This document shows, piece after piece, positions 8,643 through 15,267 of a DNA stretch of 28,071 nt. The position numbers were made by a program, and so were the translations under genes. The notes below the pieces were generated by a model. It ran no database searches. It had not been told where the DNA came from and was given only the letters and a program-made list of their open reading frames with translations. The stretch's first letter is position 1. Each line of letters begins with the position of its first letter. The DNA comes from Bacteroidota bacterium (lineage in GTDB: Bacteria > Bacteroidota > Bacteroidia > Flavobacteriales > Flavobacteriaceae): positions 1-28,071 of the forward strand of contig JAEWLN010000199.1 in the NCBI GenBank assembly GCA_023457535.1, in the 5' to 3' direction.

Positions 8643-10172
8643 TTACTCCCATTCTATGGTGGCCGGCGGTTTCGAGCTGATGTCGTAAACCACGCGGTTA
8701 ACGCCTTTGACTTTGTTGATGATTTCGTTGGAGATTTTCATCAGGAATTCGTAAGGCAGGTGCACCCAATCGGCGGTCATCCCGTCTGTGGATTCAACGG
8801 CGCGCAATGCGACCACTTTCTCGTACGTGCGCTCGTCTCCCATGACCCCGACGCTGTTGACTGGCAGCAAAATAGCACCGGCCTGCCACACTTTGTCGTA
8901 CAATCCCCATGACTTCAACCCGTCAATGAACACGGCGTCAACCTCTTGCAATATACGAACTTTTTCTTTAGTTATATCGCCAAGGATCCGGATCGATAAC
9001 CCAGGCCCCGGAAACGGATGCCGTCCGAGCAGTTCGGCGTCGATCCCAAGTGTGGCCCCAACGCGCCTGACCTCATCTTTAAAAAGCATGCGCAGCGGCT
9101 CTACAATCTGGAGTTTCATATAATCGGGCAAACCACCGACGTTGTGGTGCGATTTGATCGTCGCCGACGGGCCTTTGACGGAAACCGACTCGATCACATC
9201 GGGGTAAATCGTACCTTGTGCAAGCCATTTTACATCGGTAAGCAGGTGCGCCTGCTCATCAAACACCTCGATAAAGGTTTTTCCGATGGCCTTGCGCTTG
9301 GCCTCAGGGTCTTCAAGCCCGGCCAGTGCAGCAAGGAATTGGTCCGATGCATCGACGCCTTTCACGTTGAGCCCCATGTCCTTATATTGGTGCAATACAT
9401 TTTCAAATTCGTTCTTGCGCAAAAGCCCGTTGTTGACAAAAATGCAAAACAGGTTCTTGCCGATGGCCCGATGGAGCAAAACCGCCGCAACGGTCGAATC
9501 GACGCCACCCGAGAGTCCCAGCACGACGCGGTCGTCCTGCAATTTGGCTTTGAGTTCGGCAATTTGCTCGTCCACAAATGCGTTGGGCGTGAAATTTTGG
9601 GGAACATGGGCTATTTTGACCAGAAAGTTTTCGAGTATCCGCTTGCCATCGGTTGAATGATATACTTCTGGATGAAATTGAATCGCAAAAGTCGGCTCGC
9701 CCTCGATGCGGTAAGCGGCATTCTCAACATCATGTGTGCTGGCCAGACGGACACCATTGGCCGGCAAGGCTTTGATCGTATCGGAATGGGACATCCAAAC
9801 CTGCGAATGCTCTGAAACGCCGTAGAAAAAATCTTCTTCCTTTTTGATGTACGACAAATTGGCCCGGCCATACTCGCGCGTGTCCGACGGGGCAACCTCA
9901 CCGCCTGAAAAATGGGCCAGGTATTGCGCACCGTAACACACGGCCAGTAAGGGCATCTTGCCTCGAATTTGCGACAAATCAGGGTGCGGCGCATCGTCAC
10001 CCCGTACTGAAAACGGGCTGCCCGAAAGGATTACGGCTTTGTAACTCGATAAATCACCCGGAACGTGATTGTAGGGAAAAATTTCGCAAAAGATGTTGAG
10101 TTCGCGAACCCTTCTCGCAATAAGTTGTGTGTATTGCGATCCGAAGTCTAGGATAAGTACGTTGTGTTGCAT
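8643..10172 (-). CDS. guaA: GMP synthase (glutamine hydrolysing)
   Basis: The enzyme converts XMP to GMP using ATP and glutamine, in the cytoplasm. The start is set at 10172 (MQHNVLILDFGSQYTQ), which is the family's standard N-terminus; the frame is open 19 codons further upstream. The 509-residue protein has the class I amidotransferase domain with Cys79 (AVCYGAQ), His167 and Glu169 (FHPEV), then the ATP pyrophosphatase domain with the PP-loop SGGVDS at 221-226, and the C-terminal dimerisation domain ending YDISSKPPATIEWE. It leads the operon guaA, LysM, LysM/PBP, osmC. A TAATTTTG promoter box lies only three bases from the ATG, which suggests a leaderless message. Confidence 0.98.
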   Translation of the reverse strand: MQHNVLILDFGSQYTQLIARRVRELNIFCEIFPYNHVPGDLSSYKAVILSGSPFSVRGDDAPHPDLSQIRGKMPLLAVCYGAQYLAHFSGGEVAPSDTREYGRANLSYIKKEEDFFYGVSEHSQVWMSHSDTIKALPANGVRLASTHDVENAAYRIEGEPTFAIQFHPEVYHSTDGKRILENFLVKIAHVPQNFTPNAFVDEQIAELKAKLQDDRVVLGLSGGVDSTVAAVLLHRAIGKNLFCIFVNNGLLRKNEFENVLHQYKDMGLNVKGVDASDQFLAALAGLEDPEAKRKAIGKTFIEVFDEQAHLLTDVKWLAQGTIYPDVIESVSVKGPSATIKSHHNVGGLPDYMKLQIVEPLRMLFKDEVRRVGATLGIDAELLGRHPFPGPGLSIRILGDITKEKVRILQEVDAVFIDGLKSWGLYDKVWQAGAILLPVNSVGVMGDERTYEKVVALRAVESTDGMTADWVHLPYEFLMKISNEIINKVKGVNRVVYDISSKPPATIEWE

Positions 10173-10175
10173 GCG

Positions 10176-10183
10176 CAAAATTA
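10176..10183 (-). promoter_or_regulatory. -7 promoter box at the guaA start (TAATTTTG)
   Basis: TAATTTTG on the minus strand matches TAnnTTTG and is followed by CGC and then the guaA ATG. Transcription starting a few bases after the box would begin at about the start codon. No TTG is seen 17-23 bases upstream. Confidence 0.5.
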
Positions 10184-10248
10184 GCTTTAATTTCAGAAAA
10201 AGTAAAATGGAAATGGAAAATCGCACCATAGAAAGGGAATGCGTAAGT

Positions 10249-10385
10249 GGAAATTTATAGATTTTCTGCAGGTCGGGTATCGGTAAAAAACGTAGCTTGA
10301 GCCTGTAGGGAAGGGGGCGTAGGGTTTACCCCTAACGAATTTCCAAAAAATAGCGATACGGAAAAACTGTACATTTTGTTAAATG
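10249..10385 (+). repeat. Dispersed 137-bp repeat, copy B
   Basis: Second copy, in the same orientation as copy C. Landmarks are TATAGATTTTCTG at 10256-10268, GGGAAGGGGGC at 10308-10318, the hairpin TAGGG-TTTAC-CCCTA just after it, a degenerate right inner end CGGAAAAACTG at 10359-10369, and the conserved tail TACATTTTGTTAAA. It lies between the guaA start and a doubtful small open frame. With copy C it brackets exbB-exbD-crcB. Confidence 0.8.
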
Positions 10386-10412
10386 TTGGCGCCGCCCATC
10401 CCGATCAGGTAT

Positions 10413-10523
10413 TTATGCGAATACCTGCATGACCCACCCCAAAACAACCGGCAACAATCCACCGGTTCCATACCAAATCCAAAAAATCCCCGTTATCCAC
10501 AAAACGCCTTGAATCCTGTTCAT
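10413..10523 (-). CDS. Possible small membrane protein (36 residues)
   Basis: From the ATG at 10523 the frame encodes a 36-residue, Trp- and Gly-rich hydrophobic peptide (MNRIQGVLWITGIFWIWYGTG and on) that could span the membrane once or twice. The frame stays open 24 codons further upstream, but that part is not hydrophobic. It is divergent from exbB with 75 bp between the starts. I do not recognise the family, and there is no clear promoter or ribosome-binding site. It may be a chance open frame. Confidence 0.35.
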   Translation of the reverse strand: MNRIQGVLWITGIFWIWYGTGGLLPVVLGWVMQVFA

Positions 10524-10598
10524 AAAAAATAACCGAATCGGTCGCGGCTTTTGAAAATTTGCGCCATTTTTGTAAAAAATCCTTATCAAACCCAAGCT

Positions 10599-11318
10599 AT
10601 GTTATTGAATTTCCTGTTACAAGCCGCACCAGTTACCGATTCAATTGCGAGTGCCGCCAACGCAGCAGCAACAACCGATGTGAGCGTTACGGAAAATGTT
10701 TCCTATCTCGACTTCCTGCTCAAAGGCGGAATCATGATTTATCCGCTGATTATCCTGCTGTTTTTTTGCGTTTATCTGATCATCGAACGGTTCTTGTCGA
10801 TTAAAAAAGCGACCAAAGTGGAACCGGGCATGTTGTCCGAGATCAAAATGCAGCTCAAAACCGGCCGCATCGACAACGCGCTGATGGTGTGCAGCCGTGA
10901 GCATTCCGCATCGGCCAACGTATTGCGAAGCGGAATTGCGATTATCGGACGTCCTATCTCAGAAATTGAATCGGTCATGGAACAAACGGCCAACGTCGAG
11001 ATCGGGCAGATGGAAAAAGGACTGGGATACCTCGGATTGATCTCCGGTGTGGCGCCGATCCTGGGATTTATCGGAACCATCTCGGGGGTAATCAAAATTT
11101 TCCATACCATTTCAACGACCGGAAACCTGAACATCCAGACGATATCGGGCGGATTGTACGAAAAAATGATTTCATCGGGTGCGGGTCTCGTTGTCGGGGT
11201 TATCGCTTATTGCGGCTACCATTTGTTCAACATGATGATCGACCGATTCACGCTCCAGGCCCAACGCCAAACGCTTGAACTGATCAACGTAATACAGGAT
11301 CCCGGCCATGGCAATTAA
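10599..11318 (+). CDS. exbB: ExbB/TolQ/MotA family proton channel subunit
   Basis: The 239-residue inner-membrane protein belongs to the ExbB/TolQ family, which with ExbD uses the proton gradient to power TonB-like envelope proteins. I chose the ATG at 10599 (MLLNFLLQAAP) over the upstream in-frame ATG at 10551 because the extra residues look non-coding. Membrane segments are visible near residues 47-67 (IMIYPLIILLFFCVYLIIERF), 140-165 (LGLISGVAPILGFIGTISGV) and 190-215. The long N-terminal periplasmic part is typical of Bacteroidetes members. It overlaps exbD by 11 bases. No tonB gene follows, so which partner it powers is unknown. Confidence 0.92.
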   Translation: MLLNFLLQAAPVTDSIASAANAAATTDVSVTENVSYLDFLLKGGIMIYPLIILLFFCVYLIIERFLSIKKATKVEPGMLSEIKMQLKTGRIDNALMVCSREHSASANVLRSGIAIIGRPISEIESVMEQTANVEIGQMEKGLGYLGLISGVAPILGFIGTISGVIKIFHTISTTGNLNIQTISGGLYEKMISSGAGLVVGVIAYCGYHLFNMMIDRFTLQAQRQTLELINVIQDPGHGN

Positions 11319-11700
11319 ACGAAACAGACGGTTCCATCCGGAAATTCCTACGTCGTCCATGAGCGACATCATGTTTTTTTTGTTCCTGTTTTTCCTGATT
11401 ATTTCGACACTGGCCAACCCGAACGTGATCAAACTCACGCTTCCGAAAGCCTCGACCAACGAAACGACGAACAAAGACCACATTTCCATCTCGATCACTG
11501 AAGATGGCCGGTACTTCCTCAATAAAGAGGAACTGCCGTTCGACCAACTCGAGCAAGCCGTGTTCAACGAAACGACGATGCGCAATGATAAAGTAGTCGT
11601 GGTGCGGGTTCCTGCCGAGAACAAAGTCCAGGATCTGGTCGATTTGATGCAGATGGGCGTCAAGCTCAAACTCAATTTTGTCATTGCAACGCAAAAATAA
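11308..11700 (+). CDS. exbD: ExbD/TolR family transport protein
   Basis: The 130-residue protein has a short basic cytoplasmic N-terminus, one membrane helix (DIMFFLFLFFLIISTLA, about residues 20-36) and a periplasmic domain. Asp20 at the start of the helix is the family's proton-carrying acid. The ATG lies inside the end of exbB, so the two are translationally coupled and should form a proton-driven motor complex. A weak stem-loop with a T-run follows. Confidence 0.92.
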   Translation: MAIKRNRRFHPEIPTSSMSDIMFFLFLFFLIISTLANPNVIKLTLPKASTNETTNKDHISISITEDGRYFLNKEELPFDQLEQAVFNETTMRNDKVVVVRVPAENKVQDLVDLMQMGVKLKLNFVIATQK

Positions 11701-11722
11701 TGTTCACCGGACTTTATAAACC

Positions 11723-11757
11723 AGCCATGAATGCAGCCATTGCGTTTGTGGCTTTTT
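11723..11757 (+). terminator. Weak possible terminator after exbD
   Basis: AGCCA (11723-11727) and TGGCT (11749-11753) can pair, with an inner AATG/CATT pairing, and are followed by a run of five T. The outer stem is short and the loop long, so this is a weak candidate. It would separate exbD from crcB. Confidence 0.3.
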
Positions 11758-11766
11758 AATTTTAGC

Positions 11767-12138
11767 ATGGGAAAAACGATTTTGCTGGTTGCCATAGGCG
11801 GCGCTGCGGGCAGTGTGATGCGTTACCTGACATCGGTTCTGACGCATAAATATGTGACCGCTGTATTTCCGGTTGCGACCTTTTTGACCAATGTTGCGGG
11901 CTGTTTGCTGATGGGTCTTTTGATGGGATGGCTGTCGAAAAATCTGCCCGGGCACGAAAATTTGAAATGGTTGCTCGTATCCGGATTTTGCGGCGGGTTT
12001 ACTACATTTTCTGCGTTCGGGCTTGAAAATATCAGCCTTTTGGAATCCGGGAACTTCAGCATGGCCTTGCTTTATACAAGCGCAAGTGTGGTGGTGGGTT
12101 TGGCTGCGGTTTATGCGGGGCTTTGGATCGGGCGATAA
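11767..12138 (+). CDS. crcB: Fluoride efflux protein CrcB/Fluc
   Basis: The 123-residue protein is a small four-helix membrane protein of the Fluc/CrcB family, which forms dual-topology dimers that export fluoride. Family motifs are present: GGAAGSVMRY near the N-terminus, a Gly/Asn-rich second helix (TFLTNVAGCLLMGLL) and the GFCGGFTTFSAFGLE segment that lines the fluoride path. I set the start at 11767 because the in-frame ATG at 11731 lies within the exbD downstream hairpin. A near-consensus TAATTTTA box ends two bases before this ATG. I saw no fluoride riboswitch in the short upstream region. Repeat copy C begins 13 bp after its stop codon. Confidence 0.93.
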   Translation: MGKTILLVAIGGAAGSVMRYLTSVLTHKYVTAVFPVATFLTNVAGCLLMGLLMGWLSKNLPGHENLKWLLVSGFCGGFTTFSAFGLENISLLESGNFSMALLYTSASVVVGLAAVYAGLWIGR

Positions 12139-12150
12139 AAGTTATGGCGG

Positions 12151-12287
12151 AAAAATTTACAGATTTTCTGCCGAAAGGTATCTCAATAAAATCGTATTTT
12201 AACTTCATGGGAAGGGGGCATTGGAAGTATATCCCAACGAAAAACCGGGCACATCTCATTACAGAAAATCTGTACGTTTTGTTAAAG
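12151..12287 (+). repeat. Dispersed 137-bp repeat, copy C
   Basis: Third and most regular copy. TACAGATTTTCTG at 12158-12170 and CAGAAAATCTGTA at 12262-12274 are perfect 13-bp inverted repeats. In between lie AAAATCGTATTTT (12188-12200), GGGAAGGGGGC (12209-12219) and a TTGG...CCAA hairpin, and the element ends CGTTTTGTTAAAG. It follows crcB and precedes the nrnA promoter region. Confidence 0.85.
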
Positions 12288-12474
12288 TTTTCACGCCCTG
12301 AATATCCGCGCACATTTCGCCTGGGATCCGCATCTGGCCGAAATCTAAACCCACTGCCCTTTCATCTGCGCCATCACGCATCCTCAGTGTTAACCCCACT
12401 TTCCTAAACACACTGGCTATACTGTCCCGGCCCCATTTTAAAAATTAAACCTGAGTTGGTAACATCCTGTTAAA
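12288..12474. other. Intergenic DNA with no recognised feature
   Basis: Between repeat copy C and the nrnA promoter I see no open frame with coding character, no hairpin of note and no RNA gene. Together with copy C it makes up the 375-bp gap between crcB and nrnA. Confidence 0.5.
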
Positions 12475-12507
12475 TTGTTTCGGATTAGCAAAAAAAATGT
12501 AACTTCG
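12475..12507 (+). promoter_or_regulatory. Promoter of the nrnA-gldI-PPIase operon
   Basis: TTG at 12475-12477 and TAACTTCG at 12500-12507 (one mismatch to TAnnTTTG) are spaced 22 bp apart, within the flavobacterial -33/-7 range. The box ends six bases before the nrnA ATG, so the message would have almost no leader. Confidence 0.55.
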
Positions 12508-12513
12508 CACGCT

Positions 12514-13542
12514 ATGACAAGTACGGAAATTCACGCGCTTTCGGCATTGCTGGCCCAACCCAAATCCATCGCAATCATCCCGCATCGCAGCCCTGACGGC
12601 GATGCAATGGGCTCCACGTTGGCATTGTATCATTTTTTTCGCAAGTACGGCCACCAACCGGTGGTGATCGCGCCCAATGAATTCCCTGAATCTCTTGCCT
12701 GGCTTCCGGGTTCAGAAAAGGTGTTGGTTTACGAAAAAGACAAAGACAACGTCACGCGCATCCTGCAGTCGCAGCAATTGATCTTTACGCTCGACTTCAA
12801 CGCCCTGCACCGTACGGGTGAAATGGAATCGGTGCTTTCCAAACTCACCGCGCCATTTGTAATGATCGACCACCACGAGCGCCCGGACAGTTACGCCCAA
12901 TTCACCTATTCCGACACAGCTTTTGGGTCAACCTGCGAAATGATTTACAATTTCATTTCCATGCTCGGCAAGCGCGATTGGATCGACAAAACCATCGCCA
13001 CGTGTATTTATACCGGAATTTTAACCGATTCAGGATCCTTCCGATTCCCAAAAACCACGGGCACAACACACCGCATCGTTGCAGAGCTGATCGACCTCGG
13101 CGTCGAAAATTCCAACATTCCTGCCTTGCTTTTTGACAATGGTTCGCCCGGCAGTGTACAATTGCTCGGACAGGCGCTGCAAAATCTCAGGATATTTCCC
13201 GATCTGCACATGTCCTACTCAACACTATCGCAGGCTGAACTTGACCGTTACCACTACGTCAAGGGCGACACAGAAGGCATTGTCAACTACGGATTATCGA
13301 TCAAAGGAATTACGTTTACGGCTATTTTTATTGAACACGCCGACGAAAAAATCATCAAAATCTCATTCCGTTCGCAAGGTGCTTTCGATGTCAACCAATT
13401 TGCGCGCGACCACTTTAACGGCGGCGGGCACATCAACGCGGCAGGCGGAAAATCCACGTTGCCACTGGCTGAAACCGTAACCAGATTTGAACAGATCGTA
13501 CGCCAGATGTACGCCATCAATCTCCAAAAACAACACGCATGA
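12514..13542 (+). CDS. nrnA: DHH/DHHA1 phosphoesterase, NrnA-like (nanoRNase / pAp phosphatase)
   Basis: The 342-residue cytoplasmic protein is a DHH-family phosphoesterase. NrnA relatives degrade short RNA oligonucleotides or c-di-nucleotide breakdown products and dephosphorylate pAp. Metal-binding motifs are intact: His24 and DGD at 28-30 (IIPHRSPDGDAMGS), Asp93 in LDF, DHH at 119-121, and the C-terminal DHHA1 motif GGGHINAAGG. I start at 12514 because the conserved domain begins at once and the promoter box sits just upstream. Its stop overlaps the gldI ATG (ATGA), so the two are translationally coupled. The exact substrate is not settled by sequence alone. Confidence 0.92.
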   Translation: MTSTEIHALSALLAQPKSIAIIPHRSPDGDAMGSTLALYHFFRKYGHQPVVIAPNEFPESLAWLPGSEKVLVYEKDKDNVTRILQSQQLIFTLDFNALHRTGEMESVLSKLTAPFVMIDHHERPDSYAQFTYSDTAFGSTCEMIYNFISMLGKRDWIDKTIATCIYTGILTDSGSFRFPKTTGTTHRIVAELIDLGVENSNIPALLFDNGSPGSVQLLGQALQNLRIFPDLHMSYSTLSQAELDRYHYVKGDTEGIVNYGLSIKGITFTAIFIEHADEKIIKISFRSQGAFDVNQFARDHFNGGGHINAAGGKSTLPLAETVTRFEQIVRQMYAINLQKQHA

Positions 13543-14111
13543 TTAAGAAAATAGCAGTCATCATCCTCATTATCCTGATGTGTGCGGCCATGATTCTGGG
13601 TTGCTCGCAACAACAGGCACGCCAACCTGTAAACCGTTCCACGGGCAGCTTTATGAAAGAATCGATCGCGCGCAACAAAATACTGGTTGCCGGCGAGGAA
13701 GACAAAATCGATTCGATCATCAAAAGCGATCCAAAAGTGCAGTATATCGCTTCGAACAAAGGCTACTGGTACCGCTACGATGTGCGCAACACACGCGATA
13801 CGTTGCGTCCGCGCAAAGGCGATGTGGCCAATTTCAACTACGAGGTCAAAGACCTGGACGGCAACATCATTTACACCGAGCTCGAATTGCGCCCGCAAAC
13901 ATATTATGTAGACAAAGAACAAAAAATCATCATCGGACTGCGCCACGGCATCAAACTCATGCGCCGCAACGAAACCGTAACCTTTTTGTTCCCGTCGCAC
14001 ATGGCTTATGGCTACCACGGCGATGACAGGCGCATCGGGCACAACGAACCGCTCATGGTCACCGTAAATCTGACCGATTTTAAACCAGAATCCAAAACCA
14101 CCACCGAATAA
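13539..14111 (+). CDS. gldI: GldI-like FKBP-type peptidyl-prolyl isomerase lipoprotein
   Basis: The 190-residue product has a lipoprotein signal ending in ILGC (Cys21) and one FKBP-type domain over about residues 75-180 (VANFNYEVKDLDGNIIYTE, IIIGLRHGIKLMRRNET, FPSHMAYGYHG). In Flavobacterium, GldI is such a lipoprotein and is needed for gliding motility, presumably by helping gliding/secretion proteins fold in the periplasm. The product, the lipobox and the placement directly after an nrnA-like gene and before a cyclophilin-FKBP gene all support this assignment, made from memory of the family. It overlaps nrnA by four bases, and the next ATG follows its stop codon with no gap. Confidence 0.88.
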   Translation: MIKKIAVIILIILMCAAMILGCSQQQARQPVNRSTGSFMKESIARNKILVAGEEDKIDSIIKSDPKVQYIASNKGYWYRYDVRNTRDTLRPRKGDVANFNYEVKDLDGNIIYTELELRPQTYYVDKEQKIIIGLRHGIKLMRRNETVTFLFPSHMAYGYHGDDRRIGHNEPLMVTVNLTDFKPESKTTTE

Positions 14112-15224
14112 ATGATCAAAAGAATCTGCCTGCTGCTTGCGGTCATTGCACTGACTGCTTGCCAAAATCAGCACAATGACCTTCCCGACGGGCTTTACGC
14201 GGACATCGAAACCTCAAAAGGCACCATTACCGTCGCACTTGAATTTCAAAAAACCCCCATTACCGTAGCCAATTTCGTAAGCCTGGCCGAAGGAAAAAAC
14301 GCGTTCGTTTCGCCGCAATACAAAGGCAGACCGCTTTACGACGGACTCAAATTCCACCGCGTGGAGCCTAATTTCGTAATCCAGGGCGGCGATCCGCTTG
14401 GCGACGGAACGGGCGATGCAGGCTATCGTTTTCGGGATGAGATCGTAGAGGATCTGCAGTTTGACAAAGCCGGATTGCTCGCCATGGCCAATTCGGGTCC
14501 GGGCACCAACGGAAGCCAATTCTTTATCACGCACGTTCCGACACCGTTTTTGAACGGAAGGCATACCATTTTTGGACGTGTCGCCAATGAGGAATCGATG
14601 GAGATCGTCAACCAGATCGAACCCGGCGACGATATCGTGTCGGTTAAAATCATCCGTAAAGGCGAAGCAGCCAAAAAGTTCGATGCCGCAAAAGTATTCG
14701 GCGATTTTTTCAAACAGGAAGCCGAAGCGCAAAAGAAACAGGCCGCAATCGACGCTGAGGCCAAGCGTCTTTACGAGGCCAAATACAAGGCGGTCAAGGA
14801 AGCCAAAGTCGCAGAGTGGGCCGCCATACGCAAAACGGCAAAGACCACTCGGTCCGGGTTGCAATACATTATGCTTGCCCAGGGCAGCGGCAAACCGTCC
14901 AAAGGTACGATGTTGCAGCTCAACTATTCCGGATGGCTCGAAAACGGACATCTGGTAGATACCAACATTGCCGGCGTGGCCGAACAGTTCGGCAGATTCA
15001 GCCAGCGCGATGCACAATACGGCAAATACCGTCCGATCGAATTTGAGGCAGGTCGCAAGGACGGCATGATCCCCGGATTCATCGAAGGCACAGAAGCACT
15101 GCAATACGGTGGAAAAATCCTTGTGTTCATCCCGTCAAATCTGGCGTTCGGCCCACAAGGCGCCGGCGGCGAGGTGCCACCCAATGCCAACATGATCTTT
15201 GAAATTGAACTTGTAAAAAAATAA
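14112..15224 (+). CDS. Cyclophilin-FKBP fusion peptidyl-prolyl isomerase (lipoprotein)
   Basis: This 370-residue protein joins two unrelated prolyl isomerase folds. A lipoprotein signal (LTAC, Cys17) is followed by a cyclophilin domain at about 28-185 with its signature residues (FHRVEPNFVIQGGDP, ANSGPGTNGSQFFI), an Ala/Lys/Glu-rich, probably helical linker (about 190-245), and an FKBP domain to the C-terminus (MIPGFIEG, FIPSNLAFG, PPNANMIFEIEL). Such dual-family immunophilins of the cyclophilin-first type are known from Flavobacteria. It should act on folding proteins at the periplasmic face of a membrane. It starts immediately after the gldI stop codon and is paralogous to the next gene. 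Confidence 0.95.
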   Translation: MIKRICLLLAVIALTACQNQHNDLPDGLYADIETSKGTITVALEFQKTPITVANFVSLAEGKNAFVSPQYKGRPLYDGLKFHRVEPNFVIQGGDPLGDGTGDAGYRFRDEIVEDLQFDKAGLLAMANSGPGTNGSQFFITHVPTPFLNGRHTIFGRVANEESMEIVNQIEPGDDIVSVKIIRKGEAAKKFDAAKVFGDFFKQEAEAQKKQAAIDAEAKRLYEAKYKAVKEAKVAEWAAIRKTAKTTRSGLQYIMLAQGSGKPSKGTMLQLNYSGWLENGHLVDTNIAGVAEQFGRFSQRDAQYGKYRPIEFEAGRKDGMIPGFIEGTEALQYGGKILVFIPSNLAFGPQGAGGEVPPNANMIFEIELVKK

Positions 15225-15267
15225 TGCCGATAAAAATCAACTAATAATCAACTAAAACTCAACTGCA

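Noticed and set aside
11701..11766. Fluoride riboswitch before crcB
   Set aside because: The gap is only 66 bp, is largely taken up by a stem-loop from the exbD end, and lacks a recognisable crcB-motif fold.
12123..12407. 94-codon plus-strand open frame after crcB
   Set aside because: It is read through repeat copy C and overlaps the crcB end; no homologous motif is seen.
13287..14174. 295-codon minus-strand open frame across nrnA and gldI
   Set aside because: It spans two recognised genes on the other strand and shows no family motif.
14214..15104. 296-codon open frame on the minus strand, opposite the first cyclophilin-FKBP gene
   Set aside because: It lies wholly antisense to a gene with clear domains, its translation is Cys/Phe/His-rich without known motifs, and it is a by-product of codon bias.
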